Made by a program: the position numbers and the translations under genes. A DNA stretch of 64,000 nucleotides from Rhodoferax sp. U2-2l (GTDB taxonomy: Bacteria > Pseudomonadota > Gammaproteobacteria > Burkholderiales > Burkholderiaceae_C): contig NZ_JAJCTH010000010.1 in NCBI RefSeq assembly GCF_020594515.1, positions 96,701-160,700 on the forward strand. The letters are read 5' to 3'. A model generated the notes under the pieces. That model was not told the DNA's origin. It was given only the letters and a program-made list of their open reading frames with translations, and did no database searches. Positions 27,464 through 36,689 of the stretch are shown here, piece by piece; positions within the stretch are counted from its first letter, which is position 1; the number at the start of each line of letters is the position of its first letter.

Positions 27464-28816
27464 TCAGCCCGGGAAAAGCTCGGGATTCTGCGCGATCACC
27501 CGCTGCAGGTGCGCCAAGCAGGTGGCGTCAATCGCCGTACCCACGCTGTCTTGCATGATGGCCAGGGTTTGGTCGACCGGCACCGCGCCGCGGTAGGGCC
27601 GCTCGGCGGTGATGGCGTCAAAAATATCCGCCGTGGTGATGATGCGGGTTTCCAGGCAGATGTCTTTGGCCAGCAGGCCGCGCGGGTAACCCTTGCCGTC
27701 CAGGCGCTCATGGTGCGCGGCCGACACCCGCGCCAGCTCGTCAAAAATGCGCACCCGGCCCAAAATGGCTTCGGTGTAGCTGGCGTGGCGCTGCACTGCG
27801 TGCCATTCGGCCTCATCCAATTTGCCGGGCTTGTCCAGAATGCTGTTGCTGACCCCCAGCTTGCCCACGTCGTGTAAGAGCGCGCCGCGTTTGAGCCAGC
27901 GCCGACGCGCCTCGGGCACGCCCAGCGACTCGCCCAGCAGCGCGGTGTACAGGCCCACGCGGGCGCTGTGCCCGGCGGTGAACGGGCTTTTGGCGTCCAC
28001 CACCTGGCCAAAGGCTTCGGCAATGTCGTCCAGGTAGTCTTCGTCCAGGGTCACCTCATGGCCGCCAGGCTCCAGCGCGTAGACAGCGCGCTCCAGCGTG
28101 GCGGGCACGCCGCTGAGCACCTGCCAGAAGGCTTCTTCCTGCGCCACGGCCTCAAACGCGGCCACCAGATTGGGGTCAAACCAGCTGCCAGCGCGGGCTT
28201 TGATCTCGGCCAGCGCGGTTTGGTGCCCCTGCGAGGCCTGGTGCACATCAATCACCTGCGCCAGCAGGGCAATGCGCGCCTGCACCGGAATGGCGCTGCC
28301 CGCCAGGTGGTCGGGGCGGCCCTGGCCGTTCCAGTGTTCGTCCAGCGCGTGGATGCCTTGCGCCACGGCTTCGGGAAAACGCAGCTGGCGCGCAATGTCG
28401 GCGCCGCGTGTGCAGCGGGTGTGGATGAGTTCCTGGGCAATCGCGTCGCCGTGACTCAGGATGCCGCCCAGCGCCTTGAGCCGGTCACGCAGGCCCACCG
28501 CCGGGCCGGTATGGCGCAGCACAAACCGCAGCACCTGTGGCAGGCTGCCGTCCACCCACTTGAAGTCACGCTTGAACTGAAGGTCGTCGGTGACATACAG
28601 CTCGCAGATGCGCGCGGCGTTGCTGGAGCAGCCCAGGTCTTTGAGCAGCAGCGTGTAGTACAGCGTCCACAAGTCGTCGTTGCTCAGGCCGATTTTTTGG
28701 CCGATGTGCATGCCGATCCAGCAGCAGCGCACGCAATGGCCTTCGGGCTGGCCCTCGGTGATGTCCAGCGCATGGCTCAATGCGGCCATCAGTTCGGCGA
28801 GTTTCAAGGACTGCAC
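27464..28816 (-). CDS. HD-GYP domain phosphodiesterase
   Basis: This 450-aa protein has an N-terminal degenerate HD-like half (about 10-220; no clear HD pair) and a C-terminal HD-GYP domain (about 265-440) with HSARVG, HDVGKLGV, HHERLDGKGYPRGL (the GYP motif) and IITTADIFDAITAERPYR. HD-GYP proteins hydrolyse cyclic di-GMP. It lacks a receiver or membrane region. Two PilZ genes at the right end of the window are potential outputs of the same second messenger. Confidence 0.88.
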   Translation of the reverse strand: MQSLKLAELMAALSHALDITEGQPEGHCVRCCWIGMHIGQKIGLSNDDLWTLYYTLLLKDLGCSSNAARICELYVTDDLQFKRDFKWVDGSLPQVLRFVLRHTGPAVGLRDRLKALGGILSHGDAIAQELIHTRCTRGADIARQLRFPEAVAQGIHALDEHWNGQGRPDHLAGSAIPVQARIALLAQVIDVHQASQGHQTALAEIKARAGSWFDPNLVAAFEAVAQEEAFWQVLSGVPATLERAVYALEPGGHEVTLDEDYLDDIAEAFGQVVDAKSPFTAGHSARVGLYTALLGESLGVPEARRRWLKRGALLHDVGKLGVSNSILDKPGKLDEAEWHAVQRHASYTEAILGRVRIFDELARVSAAHHERLDGKGYPRGLLAKDICLETRIITTADIFDAITAERPYRGAVPVDQTLAIMQDSVGTAIDATCLAHLQRVIAQNPELFPG

Positions 28817-28872
28817 CTCAGGCCCCCATGAAAATCACCGCGATGACCGCCAAGGCCTGTCATGACCAGCTG

Positions 28873-29391
28873 TCACAAAGGGTGCTCGGTATAAAACTTG
28901 CCCCCGTGGTACAGCAGCGGTGAGGCACCGGCGCGGTGGCTGCAGGATTCCACCTCGCCGACAAAAATCACATGGTCACCTTCCACATAACGGCTGCGGT
29001 TGAAACACTCAAAGGTGGCCACGCTGCCGGTGATCAGCGGCGCGCCGCTGCGCCCCTCGGTGAAATCCAGATCCGCAAACCGGTCCACCCCGCGCGTGGC
29101 AAACCGCAGCGCCAGCGCCTGCTGGTCGGCCGCCAGAATGTTGATGGCGTAGTGCGAGCCCTGGCGGAATGCGTCCATGGTGCTGGCCGCCTGCGACAGG
29201 CTCCACAACACCAGCGGCGGGGTGAGTGACACCGAGTTGAACGAATTGGCGGTCAGCCCGACCAGATCGCCCGAAGGCGTGCAGGCCGTGACGATGGTCA
29301 CGCCGGTGGCAAACATGCCCAGGGCGGTGCGGAACTGGGTGCTGGAGAAATCGGGCGCTTGCGCCTGGAGATGGGTTGAGCTTGAAAACAT
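28873..29391 (-). CDS. Flavin reductase family protein
   Basis: This 172-aa FMN-binding split-barrel protein uses NAD(P)H to supply reduced flavin, usually to a two-component monooxygenase. Family segments are FRTALGMFATGVTIVT, GLTANSFNSVSLTPPLVLWS and HVIFVGEVES. No monooxygenase lies beside it, so its partner is unknown. It is read away from the ClC-side intergenic region. Confidence 0.87.
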   Translation of the reverse strand: MFSSSTHLQAQAPDFSSTQFRTALGMFATGVTIVTACTPSGDLVGLTANSFNSVSLTPPLVLWSLSQAASTMDAFRQGSHYAINILAADQQALALRFATRGVDRFADLDFTEGRSGAPLITGSVATFECFNRSRYVEGDHVIFVGEVESCSHRAGASPLLYHGGKFYTEHPL

Positions 29392-29680
29392 CGCGCTGAA
29401 TCTAACCGAAATCGCACCGAGTCCGTGCGTGACGGGTCAACGCCATGAAGGAAGCGCCCGCCCCAACCCATGAAAGAAGGCCGTCATGGCGGGCCACGAG
29501 CCACCAACCCTGAACGCCAGATGCCTGAATCGCCCGGGTCGTGGCCCGGGGTTGACTCCTCACGTCCAGGATGGCCGCTGATCGCGAAGTCAAGGGTTTA
29601 CCCCTAGATGTCAAATGCATTTGTTCAAATACACTTGCCCCGCAGTTCTCCTTCTAGCAATCGGGATTGCAAGCGAGTTT
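29392..29680. other. Intergenic region with a possible plus-strand small RNA
   Basis: No convincing protein frame. It includes a degraded REP-like piece (about 29483-29510), a perfect 12-bp palindrome CAAATGCATTTG (29612-29623), and a short hairpin GCAATC/GATTGC just before a plus-strand terminator at 29681. Both flanking genes are on the minus strand, so the terminator has no known gene to serve. I see no confident promoter. Confidence 0.4.
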
Positions 29681-29706
29681 GGAGCCTTTCGGGGCTCCTT
29701 TTTTTT
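29681..29706 (+). terminator. Plus-strand rho-independent terminator without an upstream gene
   Basis: Stem GGAGCC (29681-29686) with GGCTCC (29693-29698), followed by eight T (29699-29706). On the minus strand there is no T run, so it is directional. It touches the stop codon of the ClC gene. Confidence 0.8.
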
Positions 29707-31045
29707 AGCCTGCCGGGGGTGTGGCAGGCGGCAGGCGCTGCAACTGCAGCTGCGCCATGGCCTGGTACAGCGGCACACACAGCAGCCGCGACACCCCGCT
29801 GGCCACCATGGCGGTGGCCATCAGACTCAGCACCAGCGCATGCCCGTCCACCATTTCCATGACGATGATGAACGCGGTCAGCGGCGCCTGCGTCACCGCC
29901 GCCAGAAACCCGGCCATGCCCAGCGCGATCAAGGTGGGCGCGTTGGCGTAGTGGGTGAGTTGGGCGATGTCGTTGCCCAAGGAGCCGCCAATTGACAGCG
30001 CCGGGGCAAAAATGCCGCCGGGCACACCGGCCCAGGCGGTGATCCAGGTGGCCAAAAATTTCAGCAGCGTGTACAGCGGCTCGGGCTCGTGCTGGCCGTC
30101 GAGCATGGCGCGGCTGGCCGCATAGCCGGTGCCAAAGGTGCTGCCATGGCTGACCAGCCCGATCACCGCCAGCACCAGCCCGCAGGCGGCGGCAAACGCC
30201 ACCGGTGAGCGTTGGCGCCAGCGGCTGAAGCGGTCGGCCGAGTCACCCCGCACCGAAATCAGCAACACCCGGGCAAACAGCCCGCCCACCAGGCCACACA
30301 CCACCGCCAGCAGCAGCCCCGGCCCCAGCAACGACAGGCTGAGTTGGTCCACGTGGATGCGGCCAAAGTAGGTGCTGTTGCCGTAGACCGACACCGCCAT
30401 CAGCCCGCTGAGCACAATAGCTGCCAGCAGCAGGCCGCTGTTGCGCTGCTCGGGCTTGCGCGACAGCTCTTCAATGGCAAACATGATGCCGCCCAGCGGC
30501 GTGTTGAACGCCGCGGCAATGCCGGCGGCGCCGCCTGCCATCAGCAGGCCGTGCTCCGACACCTGCGAGCGTTTGGGCAGGTAATGCCGGGCGTGGTGCA
30601 TCACGCCGGCGGCAATCTGCACCGACGGCCCTTCGCGCCCCAGCGACAGACCGCCCAGCAGGCCCCAGGTGGCCAGCGCCATCTTGGCCACGGTGAGTTT
30701 GAGCGACACATACAGGCTGCGCTGCGCCGGGGCCACGCCTGCGTCCAGCGCGGCCATCACCTGCGGAATGCCCGAGCTGGCGGCACCGATGGCATACCGG
30801 CGCATCACCCAAACGATGGACGCGGCGCACAGTGGCGTCCAGATCAGCGGGGCCCAGCCATAAGCCCCGTGCAAGCGCTCAAACCACCCGAACGCGTGCT
30901 CGGTCATCCAGGTGAAGGCCACCACGGTCAGGCCGGCCAAGGCGGCAAAACCGATCACCACCGCGCGGCCCGCCCACACCTGCCAGTCGTTCAGGTCGTC
31001 GCGAATCGCGTCAAGCAGGGTGGCGCTGCCGTCGTCAATTTTCAT
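29705..31045 (-). CDS. ClC family chloride channel/transporter
   Basis: This 446-aa polytopic membrane protein carries all three ClC signatures: ASSGIPQV (a GSGIP variant), GLSLGREGPSVQIA with the gating Glu, and VPGGIFAPALSIGG. It has no C-terminal CBS domains. ClC proteins move chloride or other anions, as channels or as H+ antiporters; the gating Glu is compatible with either. I choose ATG 31045 (MKIDDGSATLL); the frame is open to 31120. The divergent dapB-like gene shares the upstream region. Confidence 0.9.
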   Translation of the reverse strand: MKIDDGSATLLDAIRDDLNDWQVWAGRAVVIGFAALAGLTVVAFTWMTEHAFGWFERLHGAYGWAPLIWTPLCAASIVWVMRRYAIGAASSGIPQVMAALDAGVAPAQRSLYVSLKLTVAKMALATWGLLGGLSLGREGPSVQIAAGVMHHARHYLPKRSQVSEHGLLMAGGAAGIAAAFNTPLGGIMFAIEELSRKPEQRNSGLLLAAIVLSGLMAVSVYGNSTYFGRIHVDQLSLSLLGPGLLLAVVCGLVGGLFARVLLISVRGDSADRFSRWRQRSPVAFAAACGLVLAVIGLVSHGSTFGTGYAASRAMLDGQHEPEPLYTLLKFLATWITAWAGVPGGIFAPALSIGGSLGNDIAQLTHYANAPTLIALGMAGFLAAVTQAPLTAFIIVMEMVDGHALVLSLMATAMVASGVSRLLCVPLYQAMAQLQLQRLPPATPPAG

Positions 31046-31101
31046 GCGGGCTGGCGCCGGTCGCAGCGCCCGCCACGCGCTTGGGCTGAAGATGTGAGAA
31101 G

Positions 31102-31131
31102 TACATTGAACCAAATGCAATTTGCTATATT
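31102..31131 (+). promoter_or_regulatory. Possible promoter and palindromic operator before the DapB-like gene
   Basis: TACATT (31102-31107), an 18-nt spacer, then TGCTATATT, an extended -10 (hexamer TATATT 31126-31131). Between them lies a near-palindrome CAAATGCAATTTG (31112-31124), placed where a repressor would block RNA polymerase. A very similar palindrome occurs at 29612. The region separates the divergent ClC and DapB-like genes. Confidence 0.5.
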
Positions 31132-31185
31132 GGGCGCACTGTAACGCGAATTGAGCGCGTCCCGAAACATCAGGAGGAGAGCAAC

Positions 31186-31944
31186 ATGATCAAAGTCGGT
31201 TTGGTGGGTTACGGCAAAGCCGGGCAGGCGGTGGCGCAGGTGCTGCAGTCTGATCCGCGTTTCGAGTTGTGCTGGGTGGCCCGCAAATCTGCCTCGCAGG
31301 CCGCCACCGTGCCTGACACGGCCATCCCGCTGGTCAGCCTGGCGGCCGAGGACTGGGCGCCCTGGCTGGATGCCCACCCGGTGGATGCGCTGGTGGATTT
31401 TTCCCAGGCCGACAGCCTGCACGCCTATGGCGAGGCGATGGCGCAGCGCCAGATCATGCTGGTGAGCGCCATTTCAGCCTACAGCCCGGCTGATCTGGCC
31501 TACGCGCGCACGCTGGGCCAACGCACCCGGGTGATGTGTTCACCCAACATCACGGTGGGCATCAACTTCCTGATCATGGCGGCCAAGCTGCTGCGCAAGA
31601 TCGCCCCGTTTGCCGATGTTGAAATCCTGGAGCAGCACTTTCGGGACAAGCCCGAGATCTCCGGTACGGCGCGCAAGATCGCCCAAAGCCTGGAGGTGCA
31701 TGATGAGCGCATCACCTCGCTGCGTCTGGGCGGCATTGTCGGCCACCATGAGGTGATCTTCGGCTTTCCGTACCAGACGGTGCGGCTCATCCACAACTCG
31801 ATCGAGCGGCGCGCCTTTGGCACCGGCGCCGCTTTTGCGCTGACCCAACTGGCCGAGTGTGAACCCGGGTTTTACACCTTTGAGGACCTGATGAGCCGGC
31901 TGGCGCGCCGCGAATTGCTGTCGGGTGACACCCAGTTGGCCTGA
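31186..31944 (+). CDS. DapB-like dihydrodipicolinate reductase family protein
   Basis: This 252-aa protein has an N-terminal Rossmann fold (VGLVGYGKAGQAVAQVL) and a DapB-type C-terminal domain (SPNITVGINFLIMAAKLL). The active-site segment reads EQHFRDKPEISGTA instead of the usual EHHHxxKxDxPSGTA: the middle His is replaced, Asp-Ala-Pro is missing, but Lys, Ser, Gly and Thr remain. It is therefore a diverged family member and may not make tetrahydrodipicolinate. A strong AGGAGG (31172-31177) supports the ATG at 31186. Confidence 0.8.
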   Translation: MIKVGLVGYGKAGQAVAQVLQSDPRFELCWVARKSASQAATVPDTAIPLVSLAAEDWAPWLDAHPVDALVDFSQADSLHAYGEAMAQRQIMLVSAISAYSPADLAYARTLGQRTRVMCSPNITVGINFLIMAAKLLRKIAPFADVEILEQHFRDKPEISGTARKIAQSLEVHDERITSLRLGGIVGHHEVIFGFPYQTVRLIHNSIERRAFGTGAAFALTQLAECEPGFYTFEDLMSRLARRELLSGDTQLA

Positions 31945-32010
31945 CCGCTGCACCACTCGCCAGCACCCGGCGCCGCACTATGATGGTGCCATTTTTGTCT
32001 TTGAGGTCTT

Positions 32011-32499
32011 ATGACTACCCCAAGCCCTGTCAGCCAGCCAACCGCACAAACGGCGGTGGTCTTGCGCCGCTTTCGTGTGGTGTTCAACGCCGTGCGCACG
32101 CATTTCAAGCAGGTGGAAAAACAGGTCGGTCTGGGTGGCGCGCAGGTGTGGGCGCTGAGCCTGATCCGCGACCAGCCCGGCATTGGTCTGGGCGATTTGG
32201 CACGCGGCATGGACGTGCACCAGTCCACTGCCAGCAACCTGGTCAAGGGGCTGCTGCAAAAAGGCCTGATCCGCGCCGATAAGGGCAGCACCGACAAGCG
32301 CCAGGTGCAGCTGGTGGCGCTGCCCGAAGCGCTGAACCTGCTGGTGCAGGTGCCCGGTCCGTTTGAGGGCGTGTTGCCCGAGGCGCTGGAGAAACTGCCT
32401 CCGCAGACGCTGGCGCGGCTGGACCGTGATCTGGCCGAACTCATCACCCTGCTCCAAGCCGACGAGGCCACCGGCAGCATTCCGCTGGCACAGCTCTAA
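32011..32499 (+). CDS. MarR family transcriptional regulator
   Basis: This 162-aa winged-helix protein is of MarR length. The recognition region is GIGLGDLARGMDVHQSTASNLV followed by the wing ADKGSTDKRQVQLV, flanked by helices for dimerisation. MarR proteins bind palindromes and release them on binding small ligands or on oxidation. Targets are unknown; the CAAATGC-type palindromes at 29612 and 31112 are nearby candidates. It is convergent with uup. Confidence 0.88.
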   Translation: MTTPSPVSQPTAQTAVVLRRFRVVFNAVRTHFKQVEKQVGLGGAQVWALSLIRDQPGIGLGDLARGMDVHQSTASNLVKGLLQKGLIRADKGSTDKRQVQLVALPEALNLLVQVPGPFEGVLPEALEKLPPQTLARLDRDLAELITLLQADEATGSIPLAQL

Positions 32500-32653
32500 G
32501 CTGCACGGGTGATGCTGTCATCCCGGGCTTGATGAGCCTGCCCCGGGCCACGACCCGAGGGGACCCATGACTTAAGGCGGCATGGTTGGCGGATCGCCGC
32601 CCGCCCTGACAGCCCGATGGCATATTTGGTGGCGGCTTCTCCGGCTTCGCCAG

Positions 32654-34627
32654 TCAAGCGGCGGGGTTGCCCAGAATTTCCCAGCGCTCCAGCGCGGCCA
32701 ACAACTCATCATCAATCTGGGCACTGCGGGCGGCGAGTTTCAGGGCGCGGGCGTTGTCCACCGCGTACAGGCTGCCGTCGGCCAACAGGGCGGCGGCCTC
32801 GGCTTGTTCCGCTTCCAGGCTGGCAATCAGATCAGGCAGGCCGTCGAGTTCGCGCTGTTCCTTGAAGCTGAGTTTGCGCGTCTTGGGTGTTGGGATTGCG
32901 GTTGCAGGCGCTGGGGCAGGTGCCTCAGCTGCCTTGGTTTGCTGCGTTTTTGAGAGCTGTTCGCGCTCATAATGAAAGGGCTTAGGGGCTTTTTGGCCCT
33001 TGCTCTTGGCGATCTCGGCAGCGCGTTTGCTCTGCACCAGCCAGTCGGTCACGCCGCCTTCATACTCGCGCCACTTGGCATCGCCTTCATAAGCGATGGT
33101 GCTGGTGACCACGTTGTCGAGGAAGGTGCGGTCATGGCTGACCAGAAACACCGTGCCGTCGTAGTTTTGCAGCAGGTCTTCGAGTAATTCGAGGGTGTCG
33201 ATGTCCAGGTCGTTGGTCGGCTCGTCCAGCACCAGCACATTGGCGGGCCGGGCAAACAGGCGCGCCAGCAGCAGGCGGTTGCGTTCACCACCACTCAAAG
33301 AGCGCACGGGCGAATTAGCCCGCGCCGGGGAGAACAGAAAGTCGCCCAGGTAACTCTTGACGTGTTTTTTCTGGTTGCCAATCTCGATCCATTCGCTGCC
33401 CGGGCTGATGAAGTCTTCGAGTGTGGCGTCCAGGTTCAGCGCGTTGCGCATCTGGTCAAAGTAGGCCACCGAGATGTTGGCCCCCTGGCGCACCGTGCCC
33501 CAGGGGCTGTGGCCGGGCTCGGGCGTGGGGGAGTTGGCGGGTGCCGGGTCGGCTTGGAGTTCACCCAGAATCAGTTTGAGCAAGGTGGTTTTGCCCGCAC
33601 CATTGGGGCCGAGCAGGCCGATCTTGTCACCACGCAGGATGGTCGCTGAAAAATCATCCACGATCTTTCGCTCGCCAAAACTCTTGGAAACATGGGTGAG
33701 TTCCGCCACCAACTTGCCGCTGGCACCCCCGGTGACCACATCCATGTTGACGCTGCCCACCGCTTCGCGGCGCGCCTGGTGTTTGGCACGCAATTCCCCC
33801 AGGCGCACGATGCGGGCCTGGGCGCGGGTGCGGCGGGCTTCCACCCCTTTGCGAATCCAGATTTCTTCCTGCGCCAGCAGCTTGTCGGCACGCGCGTTGA
33901 TCACCGCCTCTTGCGCCAGTTGCTCCTCTTTTTGAACCAGGTAGGCAGCGAAATTGCCGGGGTAGGAGAGCAATTTGCCCCGGTCCAGCTCGACGATGCG
34001 GGTCGCCACGTTGTCCAGGAAGGAGCGGTCATGGGTGATACAAATGATGCTGCCCTTGAACTCACACAGCAGGCCTTCCAGCCACTCGATGCTGTCCAGA
34101 TCCAGGTGGTTGGTCGGTTCGTCCAGCAGCAGCACGTCGGGTGCGGCCACCAGTGCCTGCGCCAGCGCCACACGTTTTTTGTTGCCGCCTGAGAGCGTGC
34201 GCACAATCGCATCGGGCGCCAGATGCAGGCGGTGCAGGGTTTCACCCACGCGTTGTTCCCAATTCCAGCCGTCCAGCGACTCGATCTCGCTTTGCATCGC
34301 GTCCAGATCGCCATGGCCCTCGGAATATTCATCAATCAGGGCTCTGACCCTTGCCAAACCTTCGCTGACAGCTTCAAAAATAGTAGCGTCTGCGTCGAGC
34401 TGCGGCTCCTGCGCTACATAGGCAATGCGGATGTTGTTCTGTACCTGCGTGGTGCCATCATCGGGTTTGTCCAGACCACCCAGGATCTTGAGCATGCTGG
34501 ACTTGCCCGCGCCATTGCGACCAATCAGGCCAACGCGCTCCTGCGTTTCAAGAGAAAAATCAGCGTGGTCGAGCAGGGCCACGTGCCCGAATGCCAGCTG
34601 GGCGTCTAGAAGTGTGATGAGTGCCAT
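32654..34627 (-). CDS. uup: ABC-F ATPase Uup
   Basis: This 657-aa soluble protein has two ABC cassettes and no membrane part. Cassette 1 has GRNGAGKS, LSGGNKKRVALAQAL and LLDEPTNHLDLDS; cassette 2 has GPNGAGKTTLL, LSGGERNRLLLARLF and LDEPTNDLDIDTLELLE. The C-terminal 65 residues form the coiled-coil domain of Uup (KLSFKEQRELDGLPDLIASL). ABC-F proteins act on ribosomes, and Uup is also linked to precise transposon excision. I choose ATG 34627 (MALITLLDAQL), where the homology begins. Confidence 0.92.
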   Translation of the reverse strand: MALITLLDAQLAFGHVALLDHADFSLETQERVGLIGRNGAGKSSMLKILGGLDKPDDGTTQVQNNIRIAYVAQEPQLDADATIFEAVSEGLARVRALIDEYSEGHGDLDAMQSEIESLDGWNWEQRVGETLHRLHLAPDAIVRTLSGGNKKRVALAQALVAAPDVLLLDEPTNHLDLDSIEWLEGLLCEFKGSIICITHDRSFLDNVATRIVELDRGKLLSYPGNFAAYLVQKEEQLAQEAVINARADKLLAQEEIWIRKGVEARRTRAQARIVRLGELRAKHQARREAVGSVNMDVVTGGASGKLVAELTHVSKSFGERKIVDDFSATILRGDKIGLLGPNGAGKTTLLKLILGELQADPAPANSPTPEPGHSPWGTVRQGANISVAYFDQMRNALNLDATLEDFISPGSEWIEIGNQKKHVKSYLGDFLFSPARANSPVRSLSGGERNRLLLARLFARPANVLVLDEPTNDLDIDTLELLEDLLQNYDGTVFLVSHDRTFLDNVVTSTIAYEGDAKWREYEGGVTDWLVQSKRAAEIAKSKGQKAPKPFHYEREQLSKTQQTKAAEAPAPAPATAIPTPKTRKLSFKEQRELDGLPDLIASLEAEQAEAAALLADGSLYAVDNARALKLAARSAQIDDELLAALERWEILGNPAA

Positions 34628-34699
34628 AGGGGCGGGATTATCGGCGTACCTGTTGGTTGTCATTGCGGACGCGATCCGCAATCCATGCCGAACAAGTGT

Positions 34700-35794
34700 T
34701 CAGCTCTTTTTTTCCGGGAACCAACCCATCCAGGCTTTGCGCATCAGATGCGGTACCACCAGATGAAGTGGCATGCGCAAGCGGTGTGATCGCACGTAAA
34801 TTAGCCACTGGGCAATCGCCACAGTGGGGTCGGTACCGTTGCGCCGTTGCTGGTCAAGCGCCAAATCAAACGTGGCCAGCAACCATGACGCGGGTCGTCT
34901 ACCGCCTTGCGCTTGTGTCAATGCGTCATGCACGAACGCGGGTATGGGCGTGCCAAAGACTTTTTGCACCAATGCCAGCCCCAACCCCACCGGCCCTGCC
35001 AAGTCGTTGCCCACGGCAATGCCTGCCAGCCTGGCCCAAAAACCCGGCATGGGACCGAACTTTCGCAGCATGCTGTCAATGTCATTGAGATCGCGCAGCC
35101 CGTTGTGCAGCTCACCTTCATGCATCAAATGAACGATGCTGTGAATGACCAGGTCCACCTGACAAGGTACCCGGATCATGGGCAAGCCCGGTTCTGACAC
35201 CGGTAAGGCCCGCGCAATGATTTGTTGAGGGTCTGGTTTGTGGCGCGAAGTCAGGGGAAGAATGGTGTGGTGCACATCGATCACGGTGCCACGCCGGATG
35301 TGGCTCATCGGCGGGATTTCATGCATCCACTGGCGGTAGTACCGCTGATCGTAGGCGCTGGTCTTGGCGCTTACCCAACCGTGAAGCATCAATTGACTCT
35401 CCACGTCACCCAGGGCGGATCGTGGCACCAGGATGTCGATGTCGCCAAACAGGCGGCCAACGCCCACGCCGTCGTTCGACATGACATAAGCCGCGCCTTT
35501 GAGCAGCACCACCGGAATGTCCAGCTCGCACAAGGCCTGCTGCAATTGGTGAACTTCCCAAAGAACCGATCGGTGTTGACGTTCACTCAGCTGTTGAGCG
35601 CCTTTTAAATGCCGCAGCACCTGGGGAGGTACTTCAACACCTGCGTCCTGAATCCGGACGGCCAGCGCGCCCAGCAGATTGGCTTGGCGAGCCGAGGCGA
35701 CCAGACCAGACCACTGTGCAGCGCTCAAAGCGTTGGCGCGCTGCGGTTCAGCCAATGTGGCGATCAGCGCCGTGCCCTCTGTGCACTGGTTCAT
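34700..35794 (-). CDS. Nucleotidyltransferase family protein of the HPr-rel-A cassette
   Basis: This 364-aa protein has a nucleotidyltransferase-like core (LDIPVVLLKGAAYVM, then GRLFGDIDILVP, with the paired Asp of the fold) and a helical C-terminal half. Such proteins are recurrent members of the HPr-rel-A gene set, where their substrate is unknown. The start ATG 35794 overlaps the upstream kinase stop as ATGA (35791-35794), so the two are translationally coupled. It ends the cassette, with uup 72 bp further on. Confidence 0.82.
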   Translation of the reverse strand: MNQCTEGTALIATLAEPQRANALSAAQWSGLVASARQANLLGALAVRIQDAGVEVPPQVLRHLKGAQQLSERQHRSVLWEVHQLQQALCELDIPVVLLKGAAYVMSNDGVGVGRLFGDIDILVPRSALGDVESQLMLHGWVSAKTSAYDQRYYRQWMHEIPPMSHIRRGTVIDVHHTILPLTSRHKPDPQQIIARALPVSEPGLPMIRVPCQVDLVIHSIVHLMHEGELHNGLRDLNDIDSMLRKFGPMPGFWARLAGIAVGNDLAGPVGLGLALVQKVFGTPIPAFVHDALTQAQGGRRPASWLLATFDLALDQQRRNGTDPTVAIAQWLIYVRSHRLRMPLHLVVPHLMRKAWMGWFPEKKS

Positions 35795-36651
35795 AGGTGG
35801 GTGATGTCGCGAATCAATTGAAGCCCATCGGCGGTTGATCCATAGACGATCTGATAACAACGGACATTGTTCAGCATCTGGCACAGAGCATCAAAGCCGA
35901 CCTCGCCCATCCGCTCCCGATTGAAGGACTGTTCTGAAATCAATGAAAACGCTTCCACGCGGCTGATTTCTTCGCAACTGGGCGTGCTGCCGAATTCAAA
36001 GCGGGGAAAGACCACCCATTCGACCCGGGCCGGATCGCCAGATGCCGCAATTGACGCAGGAGGGCACGCCGCGTGCGAAATCGTGCCCTTTCGGGTGTCG
36101 TGGTAGACGCGGCCCAGTCGGGTTTGTGGAAAGCCGCTGGCAATGTCAATGGAGGCGTTTTTCAGGCAGATGGGTCGTGCATGTGGCTGCATCAAACCAG
36201 ACGCGGGGTCCAGAATGGCCAGTTCATCCGACAGCAGCCGCCAGTCTTCCAGCAAACAAAGCGACGCAGACAGTGTGCTTTTACCCGCACCCGGAACACC
36301 TGGCATCATCAAAGCGCGCTCACCTCGTGCCAGAAGCCCAGCATGCATGACCAGATAACCAAGTGGTCGACTGGCAATGCACCAGTTCAGACCCCACTCC
36401 AACATGGGAGCCGCCTGGTCAGCAGGCAACGGAAAAAAAGACTCGGTGTCGTCAAGCAACAAACGTACTTGTGGATGCCACCACCGGCGCAGCCCCTTGC
36501 CGTGCAAGATCTGAAGGTCAAAGTCTACAAAGGCGTCTGAACCACAGCGCGCATGGCTCTGGTAGAAAAAATCCAGATGCTCTGCCACGCCCGTTAATGT
36601 TGAACGGACCCGGACATTGAACGGGGAAATGTGTAAGACGGTGTCGATCAA
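35791..36651 (-). CDS. HprK-related kinase A
   Basis: This 286-aa protein resembles the C-terminal kinase domain of HPr kinase/phosphorylase. It shows VMHAGLLARG and a P-loop MPGVPGAGKSTLSASL (about residues 117-132), then LSDELAIL. It lacks the N-terminal domain of true HprK, and no HPr gene is near, as expected for the HPr-rel-A system. The target of phosphorylation is unknown; the PqqD-like protein or the secreted protein upstream are candidates. It is coupled to the nucleotidyltransferase gene downstream. Confidence 0.88.
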   Translation of the reverse strand: MIDTVLHISPFNVRVRSTLTGVAEHLDFFYQSHARCGSDAFVDFDLQILHGKGLRRWWHPQVRLLLDDTESFFPLPADQAAPMLEWGLNWCIASRPLGYLVMHAGLLARGERALMMPGVPGAGKSTLSASLCLLEDWRLLSDELAILDPASGLMQPHARPICLKNASIDIASGFPQTRLGRVYHDTRKGTISHAACPPASIAASGDPARVEWVVFPRFEFGSTPSCEEISRVEAFSLISEQSFNRERMGEVGFDALCQMLNNVRCYQIVYGSTADGLQLIRDITHL

Positions 36652-36689
36652 TCTGCAGCGCCGTTGTGAAAATCTTCTGCCGGGGCTAC

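Noticed and set aside
35791..36651. True HPr kinase/phosphorylase
   Set aside because: Only the kinase domain is present, with no HPr or PTS genes near; the PqqD and nucleotidyltransferase neighbours identify the HprK-related A group.
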